Both the position numbers and the translations under genes were made by a program. A stretch of DNA of 64,000 nt from Thiobacillus sp. (GTDB lineage: Bacteria > Pseudomonadota > Gammaproteobacteria > Burkholderiales > Thiobacillaceae). The stretch is from the NCBI GenBank assembly GCA_024235835.1, contig JACKLQ010000002.1:1-64000 (forward strand), given 5' to 3'. Positions 1 through 7,165 of the stretch are shown here, piece after piece (the stretch's first letter is position 1; each line of letters begins with the position of its first letter). The notes under the pieces are model-generated. The model was not told where the DNA came from and ran no database searches. It was given only the letters and a program-made list of their open reading frames with translations.

Positions 1-592
1 GGGCAATAGCGCCATCGGCGATTTCAGCCCTCGGATACCCCTGCTCATCGCCGGTGCCGGTATCCGGCCTGGAATCTACCAGGGGGTGGTTCGCAGCATA
101 GACTTGATGCCCACGCTGCTGGAGCAGGCCGGCATCCCCCTGCCCCCCAACCTGGATGGTGTCCCGTTGACGCCCGCGCTACAGGGAAAAACCTTACAGG
201 ACCTGGCTGCCTTCAATGAGACTGGCATATGGATCGCCGACATCCCGGGACTTCCGGAACGGCATCTTCGCTACCCGGACCTGCTGGAATTGTTGGAGGT
301 GCCGGACCGGCAGACGGGCACCTTGGCTGTCAAGCCGGAATACGCCCGGGTCACCATCCAGGCCAAGGACCGCATGATTCGCCAGGATCGATGGAAACTG
401 GTGTACCAGCCCCTGGACGAAGGCTATGTGCTGCGTCTGTTCGATACGGAGTCTGACCCCAATTGCGAGTCCGACATCGCCAGTAGGCACCCGGAGGTTA
501 CCGAGAGCCTGTGGGGTCAGTTGGCGGCCTGGATGGCTGAGGATCCTCTTTTTTCGCCGGAACGGGACAGAATCGGCACCAAGGGTTCGTAG
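1..592 (+). CDS. Sulfatase family hydrolase, C-terminal part (truncated by window start)
   Basis: The reading frame is open from base 2, so the gene starts outside the window and only about 196 residues are visible. The segment reading PRIPLLIAGAG, then SIDLMPTLLEQAGI and LDGVPLTPALQGK, is the typical distal half of the alkaline-phosphatase-like sulfatase fold, where the substrate-enclosing loop is followed by the 'D..PT..' helix. The formylglycine site lies upstream and cannot be checked, so a phosphotransferase or other hydrolase of the same superfamily is possible. It converges with the minus-strand TPR gene and the two coding regions overlap by about 95 bases. The neighbouring sulfotransferase operon makes sulfate-ester turnover on a glycan a reasonable inference. 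Confidence 0.75.
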   Translation, partial: GNSAIGDFSPRIPLLIAGAGIRPGIYQGVVRSIDLMPTLLEQAGIPLPPNLDGVPLTPALQGKTLQDLAAFNETGIWIADIPGLPERHLRYPDLLELLEVPDRQTGTLAVKPEYARVTIQAKDRMIRQDRWKLVYQPLDEGYVLRLFDTESDPNCESDIASRHPEVTESLWGQLAAWMAEDPLFSPERDRIGTKGS

Positions 593-1328
593 TCGAGCCA
601 ATGGGAGCATTCGGGGAGGCGGGTGATATCACCGCTTCGGCGGCAGGGACAGGCGTCGGCTCGGAAGCATGTACCGGCTTCTTTTCCGGTTCCTGGGGCT
701 TTGCATCCGCTGTTGGCTTGGCCTCGCTCGCGGGCTCGGGCTTAAGTTTGGGTTTGTAGGGTTCGGGGAATGGTTCCTTGCCTCCCCATTCCTTGTAACG
801 CCGCTTGAGGCCCTTGGAATCGGGCGCATACCGCAATCCCTCGACGATAAACTGCATCGCTTTATCCTTATTCTTCCGCTGCATGTATATGTCACCCAGG
901 GCCAGATAAGCCTCCGCCAGGAAAGGGGCACCATTCAGAGCCTGGCGATATTCACCCTCCGCAGCGATCTTGTTGCCTGTCAGGTCATAGGACATGCCAT
1001 TGCGCAAGTGCATCTCGGGACGCAAGGCAAACCCTTCGCTTACATGATCGAGCACATAGTTGCACCCCAACAGTGACTCGTGAATGAAGTAGTCCCTTCT
1101 GCCCCGGTTACCCAAAGCCCGGTTGTAGAACCTAAGGCAGTCACAATAGTGATTGAGCGTCATCCAATCCGGATCATTGGCCTTTCGGTCCACGCCAAAT
1201 GCACGGGCCTTAGTGGCAATCATGACTTCGCACATCTGGCGTTCCTGGGGAGTCGCTTTCCAGTCATCCACCGACCATGCGCTCAGCGGATAGGTCAATG
1301 CAGTCAGCGCGAAGATCAACCACTTCAT
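498..1328 (-). CDS. Secreted TPR-repeat protein, last gene of the polysaccharide operon
   Basis: The 276-residue product starts with a signal peptide (about residues 1-19, MKWLIFALTALTYPLSAWS). A small Cys-containing domain (C33, C62, C64) follows, then two to three TPR-like helical hairpins around residues 105-185 (NKIAAEGEYRQAL, AEAYLALGDIYMQRK). The tail after residue 190 is Pro/Ala/Glu-rich and probably disordered. It begins two bases after the stop of the upstream glycosyltransferase, so it is co-transcribed with it. TPR proteins in polysaccharide loci usually serve as assembly or export scaffolds; a specific role here is inference. The last 95 bases overlap the convergent sulfatase. Confidence 0.7.
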   Translation of the reverse strand: MKWLIFALTALTYPLSAWSVDDWKATPQERQMCEVMIATKARAFGVDRKANDPDWMTLNHYCDCLRFYNRALGNRGRRDYFIHESLLGCNYVLDHVSEGFALRPEMHLRNGMSYDLTGNKIAAEGEYRQALNGAPFLAEAYLALGDIYMQRKNKDKAMQFIVEGLRYAPDSKGLKRRYKEWGGKEPFPEPYKPKLKPEPASEAKPTADAKPQEPEKKPVHASEPTPVPAAEAVISPASPNAPIGSTTNPWCRFCPVPAKKEDPQPSRPPTDPTGSR

Positions 1329-1330
1329 AT

Positions 1331-2503
1331 TCAGTTCCTCTCTACCATGACTTTTTCCAACGTCTTTTGGGTCACCTGTTCCCAGGCAAACTCCACCATG
1401 GCCCGCTGGTGGCCTTGGCGCCCCATCCTTGCAGCCCGCTCGCCATCAGTCAAAATCTCCGCTAGGGCACCCGCCACGGCGGACACATCGGCACCGTCCA
1501 CACGCAACCCAGTCAGTCCTTCCACCACCGCATCGCCAGTGCCCCCCGCCCTGCCGGCCACCACGGGCTTGCCGCAGGACGATGCTTCCAGGAAGACCAT
1601 ACCGAACCCCTCGGTGTCGCCGTTGATCTCCCGGTTGGGCATGGCAAACACATCACAGGCGTTGTACCAGCGGGGAAGGTCCTCCGGGGCCACGTGCCCC
1701 AACAGGTGGATGCGCTCTTCCAGGCCGAGTTCCCTGGCCAGGCTGGCCAGGTAGCCCTCGTCTTCACCGATGCCCACCAGGGCATAGCGCACTGCGACAC
1801 CCCGTTTCGACAACTCAGCCAAGCTGCGTACCACCATGTCGAAGCCCTTGCGCCGGGACAGTCGCCCCACCGACAGGACAAGCTTCTCGCCCACCTGGAG
1901 ACCAATGGATTGTTTCAGGTCTTCGCAGGGCAGGTCTGGCCGAAAACGTGCCGTGTCCACCCCCGGATAGATCAGGACGATGCTGTTGGGGGCCACCCCC
2001 ATGCTCACAAGCTCCCGGCGCGTGAAATCGCTGTTGGCGATGACCGTATCAGCGTGGCGCAGGGCGAAGCGCATGGCCTTGTACTTGCCACCTTTGCCCC
2101 AGGTGGTGAGTTCCTCCCCGTGTGCATAGATCACCACCGGCCTGAATGTCAGCCGGGCAACCAGCCAGGCCACCAGGCCCTCGGGCAGGGCGCGAATGGC
2201 GTGCACGGCGTCGAATCGATGGGTCAGGGCCAGTCCCAGGGACTTGAACAGGAATCGGGCGTACATACCCAGGGACTCGGGCCGTAGCCAGGGCACGCGC
2301 TTGAGGTTGAGCCGGTGTACGGTGTTTGGTAAATCCCGGTCCACTTCCACAGCCCCCGGGACGTCAGCGGTGACAATGTGCAGATCCTTCCCCCCCAGGC
2401 GGCTGTAAACCTCCGCCGCCCACACGGCGGTACCGCCCTTGGTTGGCAGAAAAAGTTCCGTCAGGACCAAGAGCCGGACATGAGGATTGGTCAAGGTTGT
2501 CAT
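1331..2503 (-). CDS. Glycosyltransferase family 4 (GT-B fold)
   Basis: This is a 390-residue GT4-type transferase. The N-terminal Rossmann half has the glycine-rich acceptor loop (LFLPTKGGTAVWAAE). The C-terminal half has the nucleotide-sugar site, LSVGRLSRRKGFD and the E-x7-E region EGFGMVFLEASSCGKPVV. The start at 2503 is chosen because its ATG overlaps the stop of the upstream GT2 gene as ATGA; a longer frame reaches 2557 but would run deep into that gene. It is expected to add a sugar to a lipid-linked glycan on the cytoplasmic side. The sugar donor cannot be told from sequence. Confidence 0.85.
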   Translation of the reverse strand: MTTLTNPHVRLLVLTELFLPTKGGTAVWAAEVYSRLGGKDLHIVTADVPGAVEVDRDLPNTVHRLNLKRVPWLRPESLGMYARFLFKSLGLALTHRFDAVHAIRALPEGLVAWLVARLTFRPVVIYAHGEELTTWGKGGKYKAMRFALRHADTVIANSDFTRRELVSMGVAPNSIVLIYPGVDTARFRPDLPCEDLKQSIGLQVGEKLVLSVGRLSRRKGFDMVVRSLAELSKRGVAVRYALVGIGEDEGYLASLARELGLEERIHLLGHVAPEDLPRWYNACDVFAMPNREINGDTEGFGMVFLEASSCGKPVVAGRAGGTGDAVVEGLTGLRVDGADVSAVAGALAEILTDGERAARMGRQGHQRAMVEFAWEQVTQKTLEKVMVERN

Positions 2504-3429
2504 CCGCGCATCATGGAAAGGATATTCCGCAGGCTGGCCATGCCCGGATTCTCCCACACGGAGGGCAGCACGGCCCGGATCGCTTCCCGCCGGCGGCCGG
2601 CCTTGGCCAGGGCATAGCCCAGGTTCAAACGGCCCTGGGCCAGCCGGCTGCGCACGCCCCGCCTCACGATCGCCGGGTATTCCCGGGCGGCCTGGTTCAT
2701 GTCCCGCAGGGTGCGCAAGTTGTCGAACTGGGCGCGCAGGGGATCCTTGCGGGTGGCGCTGGCATCATGGATCACGTAGGCCGCCATGGGCCGGCAAACC
2801 ACGCCAATACGCTGGCTGCGGGCGCACAGCTTGACCAGGAAGAATACGTCCTCGCACACCCGGTAGCCGGTAGGGTAGCCCCCCAATTCCAGGAATATGG
2901 CACGGGGCACGGAGAGGGTATGGGTGTCACCGAAGTGGTCGGCAACGAAAGGCTCCAGTTCGCGGGCCTCCATGACCACCTTGTCGGATCCCGCCGCCCT
3001 GGCCAGCAATACCCGGCCGGAGTCGTGGATTTCCATGGAGCCGGAGATGCGGCTGTCGTCGGGGCGACGATAGTCGTAGTCGCCGGTGAGAAAATCCAGC
3101 CCGCTGTCCTGTGCTATCCAATCGGCATGCCATTTCAGCCGGTCCGGGTAGTACCAGTCGTCGGCGTCCAGGAAGGCCAGCCAGTCCCCGGTGGCCGCCC
3201 GGGCGCCGGCATTGCGGGCGGCAGACACGCCGGCATTGTCCTGGCGCAGGTAGCGCACCCGTTCCCCGTACCCGGCCACCACCTCCGCCGTTTTGTCGAC
3301 GGAACCGTCATCCACCACCAGGATCTCGTGGGCCGGCCAGGTCTGGGCCAGCACGGAATCGATGGCCCGGGCCACGAAGGCCTCCGCGTTGTAGGCTGGG
3401 ATGATGACGGAAAAGCGCGGCCCGCTCAT
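2500..3429 (-). CDS. Glycosyltransferase family 2 (GT-A fold)
   Basis: The 309-residue protein starts with the classic GT2 N-terminus FSVIIPAYNAEAFVARAIDS. It carries the nucleotide-binding VVDDGS motif (about residues 35-40), GVSAARNAG and the metal-binding DADD (FLDADDWYYPDR). The start at 3429 gives an ATGA overlap with the upstream deacetylase-like gene; longer in-frame starts would lie inside that gene. It is likely to extend a glycan from a nucleotide-sugar donor in the cytoplasm. No transmembrane segments are seen, so it is not a polymerising synthase of the cellulose/hyaluronan type. Confidence 0.87.
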   Translation of the reverse strand: MSGPRFSVIIPAYNAEAFVARAIDSVLAQTWPAHEILVVDDGSVDKTAEVVAGYGERVRYLRQDNAGVSAARNAGARAATGDWLAFLDADDWYYPDRLKWHADWIAQDSGLDFLTGDYDYRRPDDSRISGSMEIHDSGRVLLARAAGSDKVVMEARELEPFVADHFGDTHTLSVPRAIFLELGGYPTGYRVCEDVFFLVKLCARSQRIGVVCRPMAAYVIHDASATRKDPLRAQFDNLRTLRDMNQAAREYPAIVRRGVRSRLAQGRLNLGYALAKAGRRREAIRAVLPSVWENPGMASLRNILSMMRG

Positions 3430-4634
3430 GCCGCAACGCCTTTTGTTGGCGCAAGAAGCGCCAGCACCCCGCCCAGGCCGGACCAGCGGGCCAGCTTGGC
3501 GAAGCGGGGAATCCTGGCCATGCGCTGGTTCCAGGCGGCCAGGCGGGTTCCCAGGTTGGATGCGATCCAGGCGGGTTCCCGTTTTCGGTAATGCTGGGCC
3601 AGTTCGGCCGCGCTCATGAAGCGCAGGCCTGGAAACCGTTGCAGCGCCTGGCCCAGGAGTCTGTCCAGTTCCGCCAGGGCCAGTTCCTGTCCGGAACCCG
3701 TGAAATTGAAGCGGTGGGTCTCCAGCAGGCAAGGGCGGCCCTGGGCGCATTTTTCCGCCAGGGCCTTCAGCCCATCCTCCGCCCGGTGGCCCCGGTCGGG
3801 CTCGAAATAACGGTCGCGGACCAGATAGACGATGCCGCCGATGCCCTGCTGCCCGTTGTACAGATCCACAGCCTCGCAATCGGGTTGGCCTTGGGCATCC
3901 CGCCCGGTACACCGGTGGCCCGGCGTGACGAGGGCCTTGGCACCATGGGCTGCCCAGGCAGCCTCCACGGGCCAGGTCCAGATGAAGGTGGGTGGCACCA
4001 CCACCTGGGGCCTTTCGCCGAAGGCGGTCCGGTAAAGGTCCACTTCTTCCGCCACGGCCACCGCGATGGCCGCATCGGCCAGGGGCCTTGATGGCAGCAC
4101 GCTGGCGTCCGCCCAGCGGGTTTGCAGGGGGCTGGGCAACGCCTCGGTTTCCTGACCGGGACCGGCCAGCACCCATTCCCGTATCGCCGGGTCCCTCCTG
4201 GCCGCAACCAGGAGGGCATCCGGCCAGTAGTGGGCCATGCCGTGGAGCTGCGGTGCGTAAACGCCGAGTCGGATGCCCTCCTGGATGGCGGCCAGCAGAT
4301 CGGCATAGGCGGGATCGAGAATGGGCCTGGCGTGATAGGTGTGGAAGCCGGACGAAGCGATCGCCTCGCCGTCAGGCAGGGACAGCGTGAGGCCAAGGGT
4401 CATGACTGCCGGCATGCCGGTGGCATCCCGATGGGCGTTCAGGCAGGCCGCCACGCGGGCCAAGGACTGGGCGTGGGCCGGGGGACCCGGGCCCCAGTCG
4501 TCGCTTTCGATGATCAATACCGGATGACGGAGCACCGGCTCTCGCCAGGCTGCCCGGGCCGGCCCGGCGTACAACAGCAGAATGAACAACCAGAGCGTGG
4601 GCAGGGCCAGCAACGCCGGCAGCCACCACCCCAT
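3426..4634 (-). CDS. Membrane-anchored polysaccharide-deacetylase-like protein
   Basis: The product is 402 residues with one N-terminal membrane segment or uncleaved signal (WWLPALLALPTLWLFILLLY). The following domain has features of the polysaccharide deacetylase (CE4/NodB-like) fold: VLIIESDDWG near residue 40 with the paired Asp, and a later LHGMAHY with His residues suited to metal binding. It is longer and more divergent than canonical NodB, so the enzymatic call is moderate. The start at 4634 shares one base with the stop of the sulfotransferase gene (TGATG). Context points to N- or O-deacetylation, or other trimming, of the glycan made by the operon. Confidence 0.6.
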   Translation of the reverse strand: MGWWLPALLALPTLWLFILLLYAGPARAAWREPVLRHPVLIIESDDWGPGPPAHAQSLARVAACLNAHRDATGMPAVMTLGLTLSLPDGEAIASSGFHTYHARPILDPAYADLLAAIQEGIRLGVYAPQLHGMAHYWPDALLVAARRDPAIREWVLAGPGQETEALPSPLQTRWADASVLPSRPLADAAIAVAVAEEVDLYRTAFGERPQVVVPPTFIWTWPVEAAWAAHGAKALVTPGHRCTGRDAQGQPDCEAVDLYNGQQGIGGIVYLVRDRYFEPDRGHRAEDGLKALAEKCAQGRPCLLETHRFNFTGSGQELALAELDRLLGQALQRFPGLRFMSAAELAQHYRKREPAWIASNLGTRLAAWNQRMARIPRFAKLARWSGLGGVLALLAPTKGVAA

Positions 4635-5557
4635 CAGAGGTCGTACCCCATCTCCCTGGCCAGGGGAGCCACACGATCCAGCACGCGCTCCACCCGCTCC
4701 CGGTTGCGACCATCCTTCCACTTGTCCAGCTTGATCTCACCGAACACGTCGTAGGGCTTCGTCAGCACCTGGCGGCAGTGCTCTTCCACGCCAGAGGTAA
4801 AGTCCAGGTCGCAACCTTGGTACATGGCCCTGTAGCCCGCCACCGGGTCCCGCACCAGGTCTTCATAGAAGATTTCCACCCACTGACTGGCTGGCACCTG
4901 GGCCCGGGCATCCAGGATGGCGCGATTGATGGCCTGGTACTGGAAGGCGGCCACCTCCTCGATCGGCGCGGAAAGGTAGTCCCGCCAGCCCTCGGCCAGG
5001 AAAAAGCACCACTGGGTGTAACGACCTTTGTCCACGGCCACCTGGGCCGGGAACTGATCTGTCCAGGTGGAATACTTGTCCGGCTTGCCCCAACCCTCTA
5101 TGAGGGAATTCAGATTGTCACCCGGGCTGCGCTTGACATACACGAACACCGCATCCGGAAACAGGGCCTGAAGGTAGGGCACACACAAGCCATTCTGGTT
5201 GTTCTTGTCCACCCAGCGGGACCTTCCGGTCCAACTGAAAAAGTAGCGGGCGACGTGGTCCCGGTCCCGTTGGCTGGCGTCCGCCGCATACAAGGCGTGG
5301 GTATCCCAGTTCTTTTCGGTCAGGGGATGCAGGTCGACCCAGAAATCGTGGGTTTCACGCTGCAGGGTGCCCAGTTGAGGAGATTCAGACAGGGTCTTGT
5401 AGACCACGGTCGTGCCCGCGCGGGAACATCCCAGCACGATGACAGGACGGTCGGCGGGGGGGCGGGCAATGTCCCAATAGGCGGCTCGCAATTTGCGCGC
5501 CACGGATTTGCCGTGGTGGCGCAAGGTCTTTTCAACCTTGGAAATGAAATCCGACAT
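4634..5557 (-). CDS. Sulfotransferase family protein
   Basis: The 307-residue protein has the PAPS-dependent sulfotransferase P-loop VIVLGCSRAGTTVVYK (about residues 39-54), the 5'-phosphosulfate-binding signature in this family. The 3'-phosphate-binding region is visible as FVYVKRSPGDNLNSLIEG (Arg and Ser at the expected spacing). It is the first gene of a five-gene minus-strand operon that also holds two glycosyltransferases. The likely role is sulfation of a surface glycan or glycolipid. Known relatives act on carbohydrates, lipids or small phenols, so the acceptor is inferred from context only. Confidence 0.8.
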   Translation of the reverse strand: MSDFISKVEKTLRHHGKSVARKLRAAYWDIARPPADRPVIVLGCSRAGTTVVYKTLSESPQLGTLQRETHDFWVDLHPLTEKNWDTHALYAADASQRDRDHVARYFFSWTGRSRWVDKNNQNGLCVPYLQALFPDAVFVYVKRSPGDNLNSLIEGWGKPDKYSTWTDQFPAQVAVDKGRYTQWCFFLAEGWRDYLSAPIEEVAAFQYQAINRAILDARAQVPASQWVEIFYEDLVRDPVAGYRAMYQGCDLDFTSGVEEHCRQVLTKPYDVFGEIKLDKWKDGRNRERVERVLDRVAPLAREMGYDL

Positions 5558-5637
5558 CCGCCTGCTCGTGTTTGAGTTCGGCGAAAGGATACTTGCCTGT
5601 CGCTACAATGCCTAGGCTGCTCATACCGCCATCCGCC

Positions 5638-6426
5638 ATGAAACTCGTCACCTGGAACGTCAATTCCCTGAAAGTCCGCCTGCCCCAGTTGCTGGACTGG
5701 CTGCCCGCAGCCCAGCCGGACGTGGTCTGCCTGCAGGAGACCAAGCTCACGGACGAGGCCTTCCCACAGGCCGACATCGAAGCCGCGGGATACCGGGCGG
5801 TGTTCTCGGGCCAGAAGACCTACAACGGCGTGGCGATCCTGAGCCGCCACCCCTTAATGGAGGTTCAGGCCGGCATTCCCGGCTTCGAGGATGAGCAGAA
5901 GCGGGTGCTGGCCGCCACGGTGGGGGACGGTGACGAGAAACTCCGGGTGATCTGCGTCTACATCCCCAACGGCCAAAGCCTGGATTCCGACAAGTACCAG
6001 TACAAGCTGCGCTGGCTGGACGCCCTCATCGCCTGGCTGAAGGACGAATTGAACCGCCATCCCCGTCTGGCCCTGCTGGGGGACTACAACATCGCCCCCG
6101 AGGACCGGGACGTGCACGACCCGTTGGCCTGGGAGGGCAACGTGCTGGTGTCCGAACCGGAGCGGGCGCGTTTCCGCGCCCTCCTGGCCCTGGGCCTGAA
6201 AGACGCCTTCCGCCTGTTCGAGCAGCCGGAGAAGAGCTTTTCCTGGTGGGATTACCGGGCCGCCGGCTTCCGCCGCAACCTGGGCCTGCGCATCGACCAC
6301 ATCCTGCTGTCTTCGGCGCTAGCGGGGAAATGCACGGCCTGCGTCATCGACAAGGAACCGCGCAAGCTGGAGCGGCCTTCGGACCATACACCAGTGCTGG
6401 CGGAGTTGGATCTAACCGGGTCCTAG
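5638..6426 (+). CDS. xth: Exodeoxyribonuclease III
   Basis: The 262-residue protein matches the exonuclease III/AP endonuclease family along its whole length. Visible motifs are the N-terminal KLVTWNVNSLKVR, the metal-binding LQETKL, the catalytic GDYNIAPEDRDVHDP, SWWDYR, GLRIDHIL and the C-terminal SDHTPV His-Asp pair. It repairs abasic sites and 3'-blocked ends in the cytoplasm. The start at 5638 fits the family N-terminus; a frame from 5572 would add 22 unrelated residues. It is divergent from the sulfotransferase operon. A TACAAT hexamer at 5604-5609 is a candidate -10 element. Confidence 0.95.
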   Translation: MKLVTWNVNSLKVRLPQLLDWLPAAQPDVVCLQETKLTDEAFPQADIEAAGYRAVFSGQKTYNGVAILSRHPLMEVQAGIPGFEDEQKRVLAATVGDGDEKLRVICVYIPNGQSLDSDKYQYKLRWLDALIAWLKDELNRHPRLALLGDYNIAPEDRDVHDPLAWEGNVLVSEPERARFRALLALGLKDAFRLFEQPEKSFSWWDYRAAGFRRNLGLRIDHILLSSALAGKCTACVIDKEPRKLERPSDHTPVLAELDLTGS

Positions 6427-6447
6427 CGCGGGAGCACATGGCGACAG

Positions 6448-6488
6448 CCGACATATCGGACTAAACTGTGCGCATTAATACATGCGCA
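6448..6488. promoter_or_regulatory. Candidate ccdAB operator: two inverted repeats
   Basis: Two perfect inverted repeats lie directly before ccdA. CCGA-CATA-TCGG is at 6448-6459, and TGCGCAT-N6-ATGCGCA is at 6469-6488, ten bases before the start codon. CcdA/CcdB complexes are known to autoregulate by binding palindromic DNA over their promoter, so these are plausible operator sites. No binding evidence exists here. Confidence 0.5.
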
Positions 6489-6498
6489 TAGAGCCGCC

Positions 6499-6771
6499 AT
6501 GCCCACATCAAATGCATCAGCCATCGAAACTGCTCCCCACTCCAGACCCCCCTCCAAGCGGGCGGTCAACCTGAGCCTGAGCACTGACGTCCTGGAGGCC
6601 GCCAAGATGCTGAAGATCAACGTATCCCAGGTCTGCGACAGTCATCTGCGCGATATCGTGCGCCGGGAACAGGAGCGCCGCTGGCGTGAGGAACATGCGG
6701 ATTTCATTGCCGCCTACAACGCCACCATCGAATCCGAAGGAATGCCCCTCGATGAGTGGAGGACCTTCTGA
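6499..6771 (+). CDS. ccdA: CcdA-type antitoxin
   Basis: This 90-residue protein has an N-terminal ribbon-helix-helix DNA-binding part (AVNLSLSTDVLEAAKML, about residues 21-37). Its C-terminal toxin-binding tail (RWREEHADFIAAYNATIES...) closely resembles F-plasmid CcdA. It neutralises CcdB and is expected to repress the operon with it. The stop overlaps the ccdB start (TGATG). Inverted repeats before the gene are a probable operator. This is a chromosomal copy with no plasmid genes nearby. Confidence 0.9.
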   Translation: MPTSNASAIETAPHSRPPSKRAVNLSLSTDVLEAAKMLKINVSQVCDSHLRDIVRREQERRWREEHADFIAAYNATIESEGMPLDEWRTF

Positions 6772-7088
6772 TGGCCAGGTTCGAGGTCTATCCCAATCCA
6801 GGTTCCCATGCCAGCACGACACCCTACCTGCTTGATGTCCAGAGTGACCTGCTGGATGGCTTAGACAGCCGCATGGTGATCCCGCTCCGTAGCCTGGATC
6901 ACTTCGCTAAGGTCAAGTTGCCGGCCAAACTCACCCCTGTGCTCAGCATCCAGGGCAAGGACTACCTGTTGGAAACCCCCAAGATGGGCGCGGTGCCACA
7001 GCGTATTCTGAAATCCCCGATCACGTCCTTGAATGCTGAGCAGGCACAAATAACCGCTGCCCTGGATTTCCTGTTCCAGGGTTTTTGA
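6771..7088 (+). CDS. ccdB: CcdB-type toxin (DNA gyrase inhibitor)
   Basis: The 105-residue protein starts MARFEVYPNPG and contains YLLDVQSDLLDGLDSRMVIPL and the C-terminal SLNAEQAQITAALDFLFQGF, all recognisable CcdB features. F-plasmid CcdB (101 residues) poisons GyrA through its C-terminal residues, which read WGI there; here the tail is QGF. Gyrase poisoning may therefore be altered, or the protein may work like chromosomal CcdB variants with weaker activity. The start at 6771 is used because it overlaps the ccdA stop. The frame is intact. Confidence 0.9.
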   Translation: MARFEVYPNPGSHASTTPYLLDVQSDLLDGLDSRMVIPLRSLDHFAKVKLPAKLTPVLSIQGKDYLLETPKMGAVPQRILKSPITSLNAEQAQITAALDFLFQGF

Positions 7089-7165
7089 TTCCGCTTGGCT
7101 GATCGCGGCGAATAGGCCTGCAAAATGGCGATCAGCATGTGAAAGCGCAACCTACGGAGCCCACC

